Assembly (NCBI RefSeq): GCF_019649055.1 | Contig: NW_026570461.1 | Coordinates: 1-64,000, forward strand | Direction of reading: 5' to 3' | DNA length: 64,000 nt | Source of the DNA: Paramacrobiotus metropolitanus | Taxonomy: Eukaryota > Tardigrada > Eutardigrada > Parachela > Macrobiotidae | In this document: positions 25,030 to 37,389 of the stretch, piece by piece | Layout of the letters: each line of letters begins with the position of its first letter | Numbering within the stretch: the first letter of the stretch is position 1 | Notes under the pieces: model-generated | Told to the model about the DNA's origin: nothing | Database searches by the model: none | Seen by the model: only the letters and a program-made list of their open reading frames with translations | Position numbers and translations under genes: made by a program

Positions 25030-26470
25030 CTAGGTTGTTTCTGGCTGTTTGCAAAACGTTTTTCACGGTGCATCAGTGCTGCGAATATCGTGCGCCGAGT
25101 TGCTAGCAGACGGCACGGCTCAGTAAAATATTTCGAAAAATTACTCAGTGCGATGGGCGACCGATTCGCGCACCGGAAGTTAATTCCACTCTTTATCTGC
25201 CCCATGCTGACAATTATGCAATTGTACGATTAATTAACATAGCAGATAAAAAACGATCAAGTGCAAAGCAGTTTCTCGGTACAAACAAAGCTTTTTCATG
25301 AGATTATACTGCATGCGATCGATGTTTATGCTGTCTTGTTTTCCTGCAGACAGTGTTTTTATGTTAGACGTAAAATTGCGGGCACTAATATACAGCGCGG
25401 TTGCGTGAGTATCGAAGGTGCTTCGTATACCGCCCTGTCGCTTATTTTGTTGAAATTAGTGGATCAAATAGTTAGGCGTCAAAGATTTTGTAGGTGTTTT
25501 ATCGGGCTGTTGTGCATAATCTCGTTCATTGCCGACACCAAAACATAATTTGCATTTTATTTAAATGAGGAGATAATGATGCTTGCCGTCGATGCCATAT
25601 TAGGAGCACAGCTTCGCCAGGTACTTTGGACGGGATTCGCCTGCGTTTAGTCATTCCCCATCCGTACATTTTACAGCTTATCCCGAGTCACTGACTGTAA
25701 TTTACGGATGGGGTATGACAAAATGCGGATGATGTGATATCTGACCAAACTGTCACGTTATGTGCTACTTCGCTAAATGCGGTCGGATGGCGTGCTTTTG
25801 TGTCTAACATCGCACGGGGAGTCAGTCGGAGTTTCCCTGCTGCCAACTTATAAAGTAAGCGGTCGGAATACACTCCTGCTGACTAACCGTATATTTTGTG
25901 AACACCTCGTGTGATTGTGGACTCAGGTTTAGTATTGCAAAGGTCGTTTTTCTGTTCACAGATCTCGAACAAGGCTCAGCTTGCTAGGGTAGGAAATGTC
26001 AGAGTGCGGAGCGTATGGAATAGATCTGCAGCCAAGTCAATAAACTGTAAGGAATTAACCCGTTCATCAACAAGCTCACGTACAGTCCTAACTGCAAACG
26101 AATTCTCACTGCAGGCAGTACAACGATCTGAAGAATTATGCGCTGAAAAAGTATGAATTGTTATTCATATTCTGTACACAGTACAGGCACTTTTAACACT
26201 GCCGCAACAGGGCGAAGAGCGTAATTTCCGGTTGTTTAAAGTTGCTGACGCCAGTATATACAGATATACTACGACGGATAAGATATGAAATAAGTTCTGC
26301 AAGACTTACTTTGAGCTAATTATATTCATTTCTGATAATTCTGCGGAATAATCAGCCGCTATATGTTGCACAAAATAAAATGCACAAAAAGAAGATCACA
26401 GGTAGCAACACTGATACAGCGGCAGCAACCGTGCACCGCACGCAGTTATAGAGGGAAGAATTTTAAACAA
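25030..26470 (+). repeat. R1 interspersed repeat, copy 4 (most complete)
   Basis: Contains in order the CACGGTGCATCAGTGCTG segment, the CATTCCCCATCCGTACA ... TACGGATGGGGTATG palindrome (25,648-25,716), the GCTACTTCGCT segment, the AACACCTCGTGTGATTGTGG segment, and the TTCATTTCTGATAATTCTGC / GATACAGCGGCAGCAACC end. Useful as the reference for the other copies. No coding capacity. Confidence 0.65.
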
Positions 26471-28290
26471 ATGGATAAATAAAAAAAAGTGAAAAGTATT
26501 TATAAAAGAAATAAAATGGCCATAAATATTTTTCATGAAAACTTTAAAAAAACCGGCTTTGGTGGTTTACCTGAATCAGAATAAATGAATATATACGGCA
26601 CTATACAATTTTGAGGAAGATGAATATGCTGTAGAAAAGGAAATTATCCACAATTTTTGCTGACTATGGTGCAACTGTTCCCAAGCACCCGTGAGGTACA
26701 TTTCCTTGACATGGTCAGCGAAGCGGACAAATCTACTTATGTACATACCTAGTATGCCAGCTCGATTTTTCTGAATTTATACAAATAATTTGGTGAAATA
26801 TGAAAGTCAACCGTGCCAGCAATTCAGAACACGTGCTGGTAGAATGCAGTCTGCGAATGACTGTACATATAACTGTATGTCTGTACCTACGTTCCTCAAG
26901 AATCTGCAAGCGGCACAAATAAAAAAATTAATGGTCGTGTACATGCGTATAAATCGTGCCGAATAATACTTTACTAGGAAAGTGCACTCGCTTTGTGCGG
27001 GCACTGCATGACCGAAGCGTAACAGGAATATGTGTTTAAATTACAATAGTTTCTGGTAAGCCTCTAATGGTAAGGCATTTTAAGCTATTTTCTACAGAGC
27101 AGCATTACCAAATCACCAATGAAATCGGGAAAGCCATCTAACAGAAAATCCGTCCACTGCTCTACTAACTGTATTTTCGCAAGCGAACGGTATTGTTTAA
27201 ATGTAATTTCTGCTACACCAAGCAATTATCATGTTGGTTTACCTTAGAAATATTGTCTTCTCTGCTAGACAAACTTTTCTACTCGGGATTAGAGCTTTTT
27301 TACGGGTACTCCGAAAGAAGCAAAAATGTCTGATGGGCGTTTTTGCCAGTCCGGTTCCCTTAAAAATGATGCAAGTCAGATCATACACTATGACAAAAAT
27401 TAATAATAATTTATGCCGGCGAAGCCGGGGGGAGGAGGTTAGGTTTTAGTGGCCATGCCAGTAGGACTTTTTGTTGGACTAAATGGTTTTTGTTGGACAA
27501 CCTGTGTCAGTAGCGGCAAAAATAAAAAAATTAATGGTCGTGTACATGCGTATAAATCGTGCCGAATAATATTGTATTACGACAATATTATCAGAACGAA
27601 TTTTCTTATAACATGCGTTTGCGTATATGCGCGTAGAGCCACTTTTAAACATTTTATATAAACGCTAAAACATATAAACTCAAATAAGACTCTTACCGCA
27701 CATTCATAATACGAACTGAAATACGTAACTCGTAACTGAAATAATTTATTAATTCAGTGTTGGTAATCGAACAGTTATCACTACCTAACGCACAGGCTTT
27801 TTTACTGTTTAAAAAAAGCACACGAGTACATAATAAAATTTTAACATGACAGAAATTAACAATATAACAATATTGTTAAGGAGAAATCGGTAATCTGAAC
27901 CAGTTCAAGCAGTAGATTGGACCTTATTTCACAAGGTATTTAGAAAGCCTCCGAATCGGAAATAGTATATCATCCATAATTTTTAATTCACACGGGCGGA
28001 AGTTCATGCCTACGCTCTTTACTGCACCCGCAGTTCTTTGAAAAAAATTTTTCATGAAGCAGTTATAGTATGCGGTTGCAGGTAATGTTGACGAGCAGTC
28101 GTACTGTGTTTTCCAGATTGCAGTACCGCACTGGATGCATTACAGTATGCACCCAGTGGAAGTGGTATTATTTACCACATAAGCCGGTAAGTGTCCGATA
28201 AGTATCAGGAAGATAATATTTGGTACCCTGATCGCGGTGTCTGATTATACAGAAGTAGTGCGGCAGCTTGCCCGTCGTTAAATAAATTAC
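26471..28290. other. non-coding, with a 50-bp direct duplication
   Basis: Positions about 26,918-26,968 and 27,518-27,568 are almost identical (AATAAAAAAATTAATGGTCG, then TGTACATGCGTATAAATCG). No gene supported. Confidence 0.5.
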
Positions 28291-30720
28291 ACGAGTGCTT
28301 TTGCTCCTGTCGGCTGTGGCGTTCTTTAATGAGGCATTCTACATTATAATATTCTGGTGTGAAGACGTTTCCTTTTCTTTTCTAAAAATACTTCCTTTTC
28401 TTTTTCAAAAATACAACGGAAGCTGCAGCTGCTTGATTAATATCGTGTGCATTAAAATTGGTTCTGTTTCCTTTAACCAGTCGATGAACCGAGTTGTTAG
28501 CAAACGGCGCAGTTTCGTGAAGTTGTTTTTAGAAGTTATTCCGTGCAATGGCCAACCGATTCGTGCACCGGAAGTTGCACTTTTTATCAGTCTCACGCGG
28601 ACAATTATCCGATTGAACGATTTAACCTGGCAGTGAAAAAGCGATCAAGTGACATGCAATGTTGCAGTAATTTAGTATGAACAAGCATCCGCGTGAATTA
28701 CACTGTATAATCAGCGTGTATACTGCTATGATCATTTGCAGACAGTTTTTTTATTCGGAGCATAGAATTACAGGCACGGCGCGGTAATGTTCCCATCGAA
28801 AGTGCTTCGTGTACTCCGAGGCCGCTGCATTGGTTGAAATATCTGTGCGATAATTATTCTGAAGCTGTTTTTTCTTCGGGCTGTTGCGCACATAACCTAG
28901 TTCACTATCTACGCGCCATGAAACAAATGTGAATTATCCATTTAAATGCATTTCCCATTTTCCCATTAGTTTAAATGCGGCTGTAATAAGCTTGTCGTAT
29001 TATCTTGTATTTTGGACGAGAATCGTCTGCTTTTCGCCATTCCCCAGCCGTAAACACTACAGTCCGCCGACTGTAGTTTACGGTTGGGGTATGCAGAAAT
29101 GCGGATGATGGAGCTCCTGACCGAGTTGTTACGTTGCCTGCTACTTCGCTCGCTACGGTCGGATGGCTTGTTCGTGTGTCTCGTCCGCTACCGTAGGAAA
29201 TCCAAGGGTGAGTCAGTCGGAGTGTCGCTGCTGCGAACGTATGAAGTTTGTGGTTGGAAAATATCCCTGCTGGCTCCCCGTGTTTTTGGCGAAAAGCAAG
29301 TGGGATTGTGAGGTCTTTTTTATAACACTGCAAAGGTCATTGGCTTTCAGACCTCGAACATACGCTGAGGTTGCGAAAAATATCAGAATGCGCAGCGTAT
29401 GTGCTAGATGTACAGCCAAGCCGATGGCTGCATGGGAAGTAGCCGGGACTTTGGCAAGGTCATGCGCAGGACTGACTTTAAAAGGATTGTAATCGCGTTC
29501 AGTAAAACGATCCGTAAAATTCCGCAAATTTTATGGTTTGTTCGGCCACCTATAACGTTTTTGCAGCTGCAGGCTAAGAGCGTAACTTCCGGTGGTTAAT
29601 AAGGTAACTGACGCCTTTTAATGCTGATACATGTATGCAGGCCCGTCGTTAGACGCCTATCCAGTTTCCGAAACACTACTCCTCCTACAGTTTCCATCCG
29701 ATAATTTTTCTGAATACACCATTGAACTCAGCGTAAAATTCTTAGCAAGATGATTGAGGCCGATTTTTGAAATTCGTTTCGCCCCTAAGGTCTCATCACC
29801 GGGCGGTCCCCAATGCGACACATCCTTTTGGGGTATTTCCCCTCGCAATTTTCAAAAATTTACTCCACCCACAGTTTGCATCCATTATTTTTTCTGAATA
29901 CACCAATGAACTCAGTAAAATTCTGAACAAAATGTTTGGAACCGAATTTCAAAATTCGATTCTTCCCAAATCCGACTACCAGGGGCGGTCAGACATGTAA
30001 CAACAACATATTTTCGAGGGCTTTCCCCCTGACTGCGCCAAACGCCCCAAAACCATTTGCTGTTAAAAACTGTATTTTTTCTTCCGTAAACAAGTAAACT
30101 CGAGATTCTTGTTCGTTTGCGGTGGCCAGGGGGGAAACCACAAAATATATGGTGTCGTATTGGCGACCGCCCGGTGATGTCGACTTTTGGGGGAAAACGA
30201 ATTTCAAAAATCGGCCGCAGTCGTCTTGTTCAGAATTTTACGCTGAGTTCAATGGTGTATTCAGAAAAAATATCGGAAATATCGGATAACTGTAGGAGGA
30301 GTAGTGTTTCGAAAATTGGATAGGGGTCTAACGACGGGCCTGCATGTATGTAATACAAATTTAATACGATGTCTTTATAAATTATGATGCCTCATGGTTT
30401 ATTTGGAGCTGATATGGATTTCTGATAATTCTGCTGTACACTTATTCGCTATCTATTGCACAAATACTGTAGTTTCTCATCAACATAAAGTCATTAAAAA
30501 TAAGGTGTACAAAAGTGCCTTCAAGAAATACAGCAGCAACAACCGCGGCCAGTGAGCACACGAACGAAATTTTGTATGGCCAAAAAGAATAAAGGTTTGA
30601 TGAAATTTGACAGAGAAATCTCTGAGGCCTGTTAACAAACCAGTGAATATGTACTGTATTTCTTGGTAGTTCCAGCCATAGTAGGGGCTGTTCAGAATGC
30701 AGGGAATCACCAGTCTCCCT
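28290..30720 (+). repeat. R1 interspersed repeat, copy 5, interrupted by a hAT MITE
   Basis: Same order of segments as copy 4: 28,480-28,640, the palindrome at 29,038-29,095 (CATTCCCCAGCCGTA ... TACGGTTGGGGTATG), 29,130-29,600, then 30,351-30,560 (TTCTGATAATTCTGCTGTAC). The interruption at 29,638-30,342 is the MITE described separately. Confidence 0.65.
29638..30342. mobile_element. non-autonomous hAT-type element with long TIRs
   Basis: 705 bp. Starts CAGGCCCGTCGTTAGACGCC and ends in the inverted counterpart (GTCTAACGACGGGCCTG). The inverted arms extend about 190 bp on each side. The element is flanked by a perfect 8-bp direct repeat CATGTATG (29,630-29,637 and 30,343-30,350). An 8-bp duplication with CAG termini is the hAT signature. 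No transposase frame. It lies inside R1 copy 5. Confidence 0.9.
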
Positions 30721-32640
30721 ACTTGGTTACTTTTTGAAAATTATTGAGCGCAGGCTGATTTTCAAGCCGATATCACGTTTTGCCACGGTATATTAATGCT
30801 GGGAACTTTGGTGCGCTGAGTCGTTAGCACACGGCGGCTCTAACGCGAAGCGGGTGGATTTTTTTATAGAAATGTTGCAGTTCGATCGTGGACTGATTGG
30901 CGAACTGGCAGTTTGTCTGTTATGTAACCCCACACGGAAAATCGCGCGATGAACGATTTTACACAGAAAGAAAAAAAGCAGTGAAGGCTAAAGGACAGGC
31001 GCAAATACGGCTTTCGCGTGGATGATACAATCGCTGTTATACTGTAGTGATGTCTCGCTGACAGTAATGGATCATAATATTATACCTCTGGCTCTGGATG
31101 GCATCTGAAGATAGATTTTCGAAAATACTATTTTGTGCCCGAGTAGATTTATCCGAATCATTTAAAAATATTCCTGATCACGTGGATAAGTCCCTGTTTT
31201 TAATATACAGTACAAATATATACAGTACAAACAGTACAAATATATCACTTATGTATGTGCGGTAATAATGAAAATTTTGGAAGCGGAAGTGTATGACGAG
31301 TACCGGTGGGTGTCATTTTGTTCCTACTACACGTGAAACATTCGGTATTAATTTTGATGTGATGCCGCAGTTGTTTTCTTAAAGGAAATCGGTAAGAAAC
31401 GGTCTTTTAGGCTGTATGAGAGTCGCTCCATTTGTTTTCCGGTTCAGTGTTTAGGCTTCTTAATAAAGAGTGGTAATGCGTTGTGCACAGTGCCATCTCA
31501 TGTTAGCAGGGCCGAATTCGTTATCTGATCGAATTAATTTTAGGTGAAGGCTCCTCATACCACCTTTTACCAGCTTTGGCTCCTAATACCACCTTTCATA
31601 CCACTTTTGGCTCCTAGGACCACCTTCTACACACCGCTTTTGACTCCGCATACCACCACTTATTTAATACTTACTCAAATCCATTTTTATTACATTTTAA
31701 TAAATTTCAATATCTGGAATAACTTAAATTAGCTTGCGCAGTTACATCCATATCAACACGTTGGGCTTCTTACTATGTACAATGCCGCATCTATAGCCGA
31801 TACGGAATCAAATCTCGGATTGACAATGCTCTCGGCCTGCCGTCCGGCGCGTCTTTTCGTGGAAGTATTTCTTTTATTCAAAGCATTCTAAAATCTATTT
31901 TCACCGGTATATGATAGAGACATCATATACCGGTTTATGATGTCTCTGCCGGGCTTCTTTTGTGGAAAAGGTCATATGCGAACACCAGTTTTAAAAAACA
32001 TCATAGCAACAAATAATTTAACTTATCATTTTACTTAAAGTTTAAAAAACTTTTGTGGTGGTATGCGGAGTCAAACGTGGTGTGCAAAAGGTGGTATTAG
32101 GAGCCATAAGTGGTATAAAGGTGGTATGCGGAGCCTTCACCTTAATTTTTTTCAGCGTGACTCGTCCATGTGCATTATTACGAAGAAATTTTGAGGGAAT
32201 TTGTTAGCCGATTTGCATCGTGTTGATGCGGGCATAAACGTCTTATACGTGCACCCTACTTTTGCATTTTCTTCTGTCATCTCACGGGTGGGGTACGAAG
32301 AAATTGCAGATGATTATAAGCGCCCGAATACCATGCCAGAATTTAGCCACGGCTTCCACTTTATCTGGTGTTCCCGGTGCAAACAGTTAGCAGTTTCCGG
32401 ACACTTTTTTCTTTTCTGTTGGATTACGTTTGCAACCATCATGCTACACCTGGACAATATCGTTGTCCATAGCAACACGAACACACGCTTGAATGGCACC
32501 AAACTGATTTGCCCCAACATTTCGGCATCACCCATCCAAAAACAGGACAGTGTGTTGATCTGGCCGGTTTTCGGGTGGGGTATGCAAAAATGCGGATTAT
32601 GGATTCTCGTTTGCAATGATGCCGGGTGAAATCTTGTCTA
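30721..32640 (+). repeat. R3 interspersed repeat, copy 2, interrupted by a MITE
   Basis: Colinear with 8,680-9,850: GTATATTAATGCTGGGAAC-like start, GATGGTTGACTGATT-like segment (TCGTGGACTGATTGGCGA here), GGATGATAC/GGATGATGC, and the terminal GGGTGGGGTATG motif at 32,574. The MITE at 31,543-32,141 splits it. Confidence 0.6.
31543..32141. mobile_element. MITE with about 110-bp TIRs built of GGCTCCNNATACCACC units
   Basis: Left arm: GGTGAAGGCTCCTCATACC, then GGCTCCTAATACCACCTTT and GACTCCGCATACCACCAC. The right arm is its imperfect reverse complement, ending GGAGCCTTCACC. Flanked by TTAATTTT on each side (31,534-31,541 and 32,142-32,149), with one extra base on the left. Internal part includes a small palindrome (31,907-31,968, ACCGGTATATGAT ... 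ATCATATACCGGT). The related R3 copy at 9.4 kb shows the uninterrupted site. Confidence 0.85.
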
Positions 32641-33754
32641 ACCAGGGCACATAAGCCTCCTCAAAAATCAAAAAATTTTCGCTTTTTGTAAAAAGGCAGT
32701 ATACTATATACAGTTTGCGTAAAAAAATATTTTCAGCTGCCAAAGGGGCGTGGCCGGAGAACAATTGAAAGTTTACATATTATCCTATACTTGGCACTGT
32801 GTAATACAGTGCAGCACTGCACAAGTTATTCGTAATACTATGTTTTACTTCTTACTGCAGCACCGTGGACTTTTATAGCTGTCGAGTTGTGATATAAAAG
32901 AAGCTCGTACCATTGCTGCGTAAGTATACATTTTCAAAATGTTTTATCGATTAGTGTTGTAAACAATAAGCTGTGCAAAAAACTTTTTACTACTAAATAG
33001 GGAGATACGTGCTTCACAAGAAATTTGGGAAAATGTGCGCTCAGGCAGCAATTTTTGGAAGGACACTACTTTCCCATCCAAACAACTGCAAGTTTTTCAA
33101 CTATTTAAATTGTATGTTAAAGGACTTTCTGTTTCAATAGACAAGAAATGGTTGGCACGGGGCATGCGCGAAAGGAGTTGAACAGTCAGCATATGTACTT
33201 TGGGACTTTCCAAAACATTGCTGTTTTAATTTCTATATTTTTTGGTATTTTCGTTTCAATTTCGTTAAAATCATAGGCTGAATAAGAAACTATGGGGTTA
33301 CATAATATCTAATTAATAAATCCAGTAAATCAGACAAATTGTTCTTGCAGAAACAAGATCGCAAATCGCCATCTCCCTTGCAGATTAGAACGAGAACTTA
33401 AATGCGAGGTTTCAAGTACCTGTCCCTTTTACTGGGCAAATACATTCACTAGGACGCCGCTACTTTTCATATTAAAAGACGAACGCCTACACCCGAAACA
33501 GATTTGGATTTGAACAAAGTTAGCTTAAGTTTAATTTTTGTATGTAGTAAACCTTGGTCTTTCGAAAGAACCTAAAATGATGCCAGTCATGCCATGGACA
33601 ATCACAGAGCACCATGATAAAATTAATCGCCATTTTAAATTCAGCCACCAGCCGGAATAAGATAGCGCACCATATTATATCCTGTAGAACTGCCCATCGG
33701 CCACCATGTGTGGACTAAGCAAAGATACCTAGCTGTCTGTACCACAGAAATGAA
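32641..33754. other. no gene seen
   Basis: AT-rich spacer between R3 copy 2 and R2 copy 2. No open frame of note and no structure identified. Confidence 0.4.
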
Positions 33755-34960
33755 TGCCAAAGGGGTGATTAAAGCACAGGAATTTCGCTAGCAGAAAACA
33801 GCTGATAATCGCTGTTATTACGACTGCTGCATGGCTGCACCATGCTCTGTATTATTGTTGCCGATAAGCTTTATTCAGCGTTTAAAAAATAGTTAGAGCT
33901 GCCTTCGCAATAAATATCTGGTAAAGTACAGTCTGCGAATACTGTTATAATTCTCCACGACTGCGTTGGTGCGTGGTTTCGACGTTGCGAAAAAAACTTA
34001 AACTTACAGCTTTGGCTACCCTGCCTGTCTGCGAATTTATCATTCCCGCTCCACACGCTGTGATAAATAACGTGTGGAGGAGCAATGATTAATCTGCAAT
34101 CCAGGCGGTAAGTGTGCGGAAAATTAGTCGCGAAATGGTGAACCAGACAGTGGCTCCAAGGTTATGTTGATCGGACTTCGCAATAGTGAAAATGGTTTTT
34201 TGATGCTGTACACGTACTCGCATCTTTTATGTACGGCAATTACCGTAGACGAACCTGGTTGTTTAGTCAATAGTGCCGGTAGGCTGTTCTAACCACTTGG
34301 TTCACAGCTTTAAATTGAACAAAAAGTTTATAAAACTATACGCGGTGCGATCATATAAAGATAATACGCGGTGCATTATAATTATGTGTTGAATTGTATC
34401 TTGCCAGTCACCGTTCTGCGCCAAAGTTTTATGAAAGCAGACCGTGTACAGCTTGCGTGCGTATGCCCATGCGTCTGTTTATACGAGCACTTTAACCAGT
34501 TCAAACCAGCCTGTGTGATGATCTCACATGCGCAATATCTGTGCCTGTGGTCCAACCTGATCGCAGCGCTACGATATATTTACAAGAAGCAGCCGTTATT
34601 GAGAGCAAGGTGACTGTTTTCCGCTGTACTGATCAGTTTAGATGCTGTTCTTCCCCGTACATCAAGGCTCTTGCGTGAGTTGATACCTCTAGATGCAAGG
34701 TAATCCAAGCGACTATATTCTCAACAATTAACAAAGAAGCGGAATCGAAAATCACACTCTTTCTAGCATACCATATACTTTCAGGAAATCAAGCAACAGA
34801 TTCAGTGCAATTACAAAAAGAAATACATGATCATTTAGGTCTCTATCGCCCCGTTTGGTTACACCGAAGCTACCGAAAAGGCCGACCAAAAGAAATAATA
34901 AAATTATAATTATGAATTCGCAGCCAAAGTTAAAAATTTTTTCAGAATTTATACATTTCT
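33755..34960 (+). repeat. R2 interspersed repeat, copy 2
   Basis: Aligned by eye with 21,825-23,050 over most of its length, including the CTCCACACGCTGTGATAAATAACGTGTGGAG palindrome region near 34,050-34,083 (arms CTCCACACG / CGTGTGGAG) and the TCGGACTTCGCAATAGTGAAAA segment. Confidence 0.6.
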
Positions 34961-36340
34961 TTTAAATCAGCTTTCATTTCAAGCGTCGAAGACGAATTGA
35001 AAAGGATTAAAAGCAGCGGTAAGTGCAACAGATACATACATGCAATTAAATATGTCCGGATACTACATATATCAGTGCTGACGCAGCCTCTTGAAAATAA
35101 GCGTAACTATATAAAGTGCAGATTGTACACGTTAAAAGCTGGCGAGCACCTTGATTGATAAGATTTTTAGACAAAACATCGTTATTGACATGCACGTATT
35201 TCAGTCAGTACAAGTCGAACCACGGTTTGGCAGTTTATGCTGTTGCTCGCACCCGAATCACCCAAATACACAAGCAAAAATAAATAGGCACTTTTAATCA
35301 AAAGTTGACAAAATAATAAGCAAAGCTGATTAGAGTCAAATTGTATCAATAAAAAAATCACCAGCGTGAAGAACGGTTTTGTTGTCCGCTTTCGCCGGCA
35401 TGCGCATCAAAACATCAAGCACCACTTACACTCAAGAGGCGACGGCTAATCTGATTTCCCGTACTGTGTACGACGGCCAGTTCTTTCCCACCACCGTCCA
35501 CTCGATGACCGCGCGATGAAACTCTGGTCGCGGATCAAGTCTGACATCCTTAACCACTTTCGCCCGCAATAATGTATACTGGGGATTAACGTAGCCAGAC
35601 ATCTTTCGCAGTGTCGGCAGAAGAAACAAATTACATGTCACCGCTGCGGATACGGGATTCCCGGGCAGTCCAAAGTCCAAACACTAGCTACGTTTTGTCT
35701 GGCTCTTCTTTTTCGATGGTGGCTAAAAAGCTTTCGTCACAGAATTCTTTACAACGCAATTGCGAAAACAAACGATTCAGGCTTTTTTTGAAAATTTCAA
35801 GTACTCTGTAAATGGTGCTTCTTGTTTAATCGGATAAAAAACCGAAAGAAGATCGGTTTTTGGAAGAAAATTCTTTAGTTTATTACTTTATACACTTAAA
35901 CAACCATCGCTCGTTGACTTAACATAGTGGTCCACTTACTTGTTAAGCGAACGTACGGGTAGTAAACTCCATACGTGGAAGCATATACTTACAGATTTAG
36001 CTTAAACTGTGGTACTGGTTGGCACAAGATCCTCAACAGTTCAAAAATTTTGTCGCAGAGAATCAAAACAGATTATTAATTAATTGACAATACGTCAACA
36101 GTGTGGCGCCGCAAAACTGGGTACCGTGCCTGGCGCCTGCAAATGACAAAGAGACATGAAAACGAAGTAGCAAAACGCTGATCAACCAACCCCGCTCACT
36201 CCAAAAGCCAATGGCGAATAATAATTACACCATCTTGAATGGATCAGAGGCCCCTTTTGCTCGACGTGAAGCGTAGGGCAGCATGGGTGAAGGCATCCGC
36301 GTCGTGCGCAACACGCATGTCACGTATTACAAGTAGGGAT
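34961..36340. other. spacer around the gephyrin-like exon
   Basis: Outside the gephyrin-like match, one minus-strand frame at about 35,690-35,812 is open (contains VLEIFKKSLNRLF and ends in TAG) but is unrecognised. No other feature seen. Confidence 0.3.
35418..35689 (-). pseudogene. gephyrin/MoeA-type exon with frameshift
   Basis: Minus-strand frame carrying [20 protein letters not shown] and [15 protein letters not shown], a clear match to the MoeA domain of molybdenum cofactor synthesis proteins (gephyrin, cinnamon). After NWPSYT the frame that would continue the family pattern ([12 protein letters not shown], then a GTAAGT donor at about 35,423) is shifted by one base; the unshifted frame stops at TGA (35,434-35,432). 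An acceptor-like TAG precedes the match near 35,690. No neighbouring gephyrin exons were recognised within 1.5 kb on either side. Either a duplicated fragment or a real exon with an assembly error. Confidence 0.7.
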
Positions 36341-36344
36341 TTTA

Positions 36345-37350
36345 AGTGAAGTGGCCCGATACATGGCACCAAATTCGTTTACATGCACGAAATCTTTCGC
36401 TATCGCGCACTCCCAAACCCTTTTTTCTCTTGTTTTGTGACATTCTGTAGCCAAATGATTGGTATACACTGTCGTGAAAACCGTTTGTGCGCGCAACATC
36501 CGGTTCGGGAGTTATGACTGTTCGGAAAATTCCAAAACGTTTAAATGCGCTCCGGTGTATCAAAAGTCTTATTATGAACCGATCTTTTTCAGATTTTCCA
36601 CGTAAATGCACATAATCACGAAGAATGTTTTTGCACCGATCCACTGGTCTAGCATGATTTTAAAATTTTAAAACGAATTTCAAAAATTTTAAAACTCATT
36701 TTCAAATCCAGAGTAGGGAAAGTAGGTACTTGCTTCTGCTCTGTGGTAACCAGGATGTTCGAACGGTCGGCAGATATTCCAGCAGCGTCGTGCATCCAGC
36801 AGCCTGCGTTAGAAACTGTAGGAAAAAGGGAAGACGCGAAGATATGCTTCCGTAAAGAACTTCGTTTTATCAAGGGGCAAGCTCTAACAGAGCGCCGCGT
36901 TTTCAGTGAAAAATTGCATACCATGGCCAGGTAAAAACAGTGAGAGAAAAGGGTCGAGAAATGTTTTAGATTTACGTATTGGTTCTTCGGTTGCGGTGCA
37001 GGCCAAGAATGAACTTAGTGGATTGCACTGACTGTTCGGTTTGACTGAAAAAAATCGCGGAAATCTGGATCGGTGTAAAAACGATCTTCACGGCCATGTG
37101 CATCTAAGTGCAAAATTTGAAGGAGATTGGTCCATAATAAGACTTTTGGTACACCGGAATGCATTTAAACTTTTTGGAATTTTCTAACAGCCATAACTCT
37201 CGAACCGGATGTTGCGCGCACAAACGGTTTTCATGACAGTGTATACAAATCATTTGGCTACAAAATGTCACAAACCAAGAGAAAAAAGGATTCCGAGTGC
37301 GCGAAAGTGAAAGATTTCGTGCAGGTATACGTATTGGGTATCATGTACCG
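36345..37350. mobile_element. TIR element with about 290-bp inverted arms
   Basis: 36,345-36,640 and 37,060-37,350 are reverse complements of one another at high similarity (landmarks: GAAATCTTTCGCTATCGCGC, CGCGCAACATCCGGTTCGGG, CAAAAGTCTTATTATG). The internal 400 bp has no transposase. Target duplication not identified. A single related arm lies at 14,130-14,340. Confidence 0.75.
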
Positions 37351-37389
37351 GGCCCCCTTCCCTTAATACGACATGAACGCAGGCCAGTC

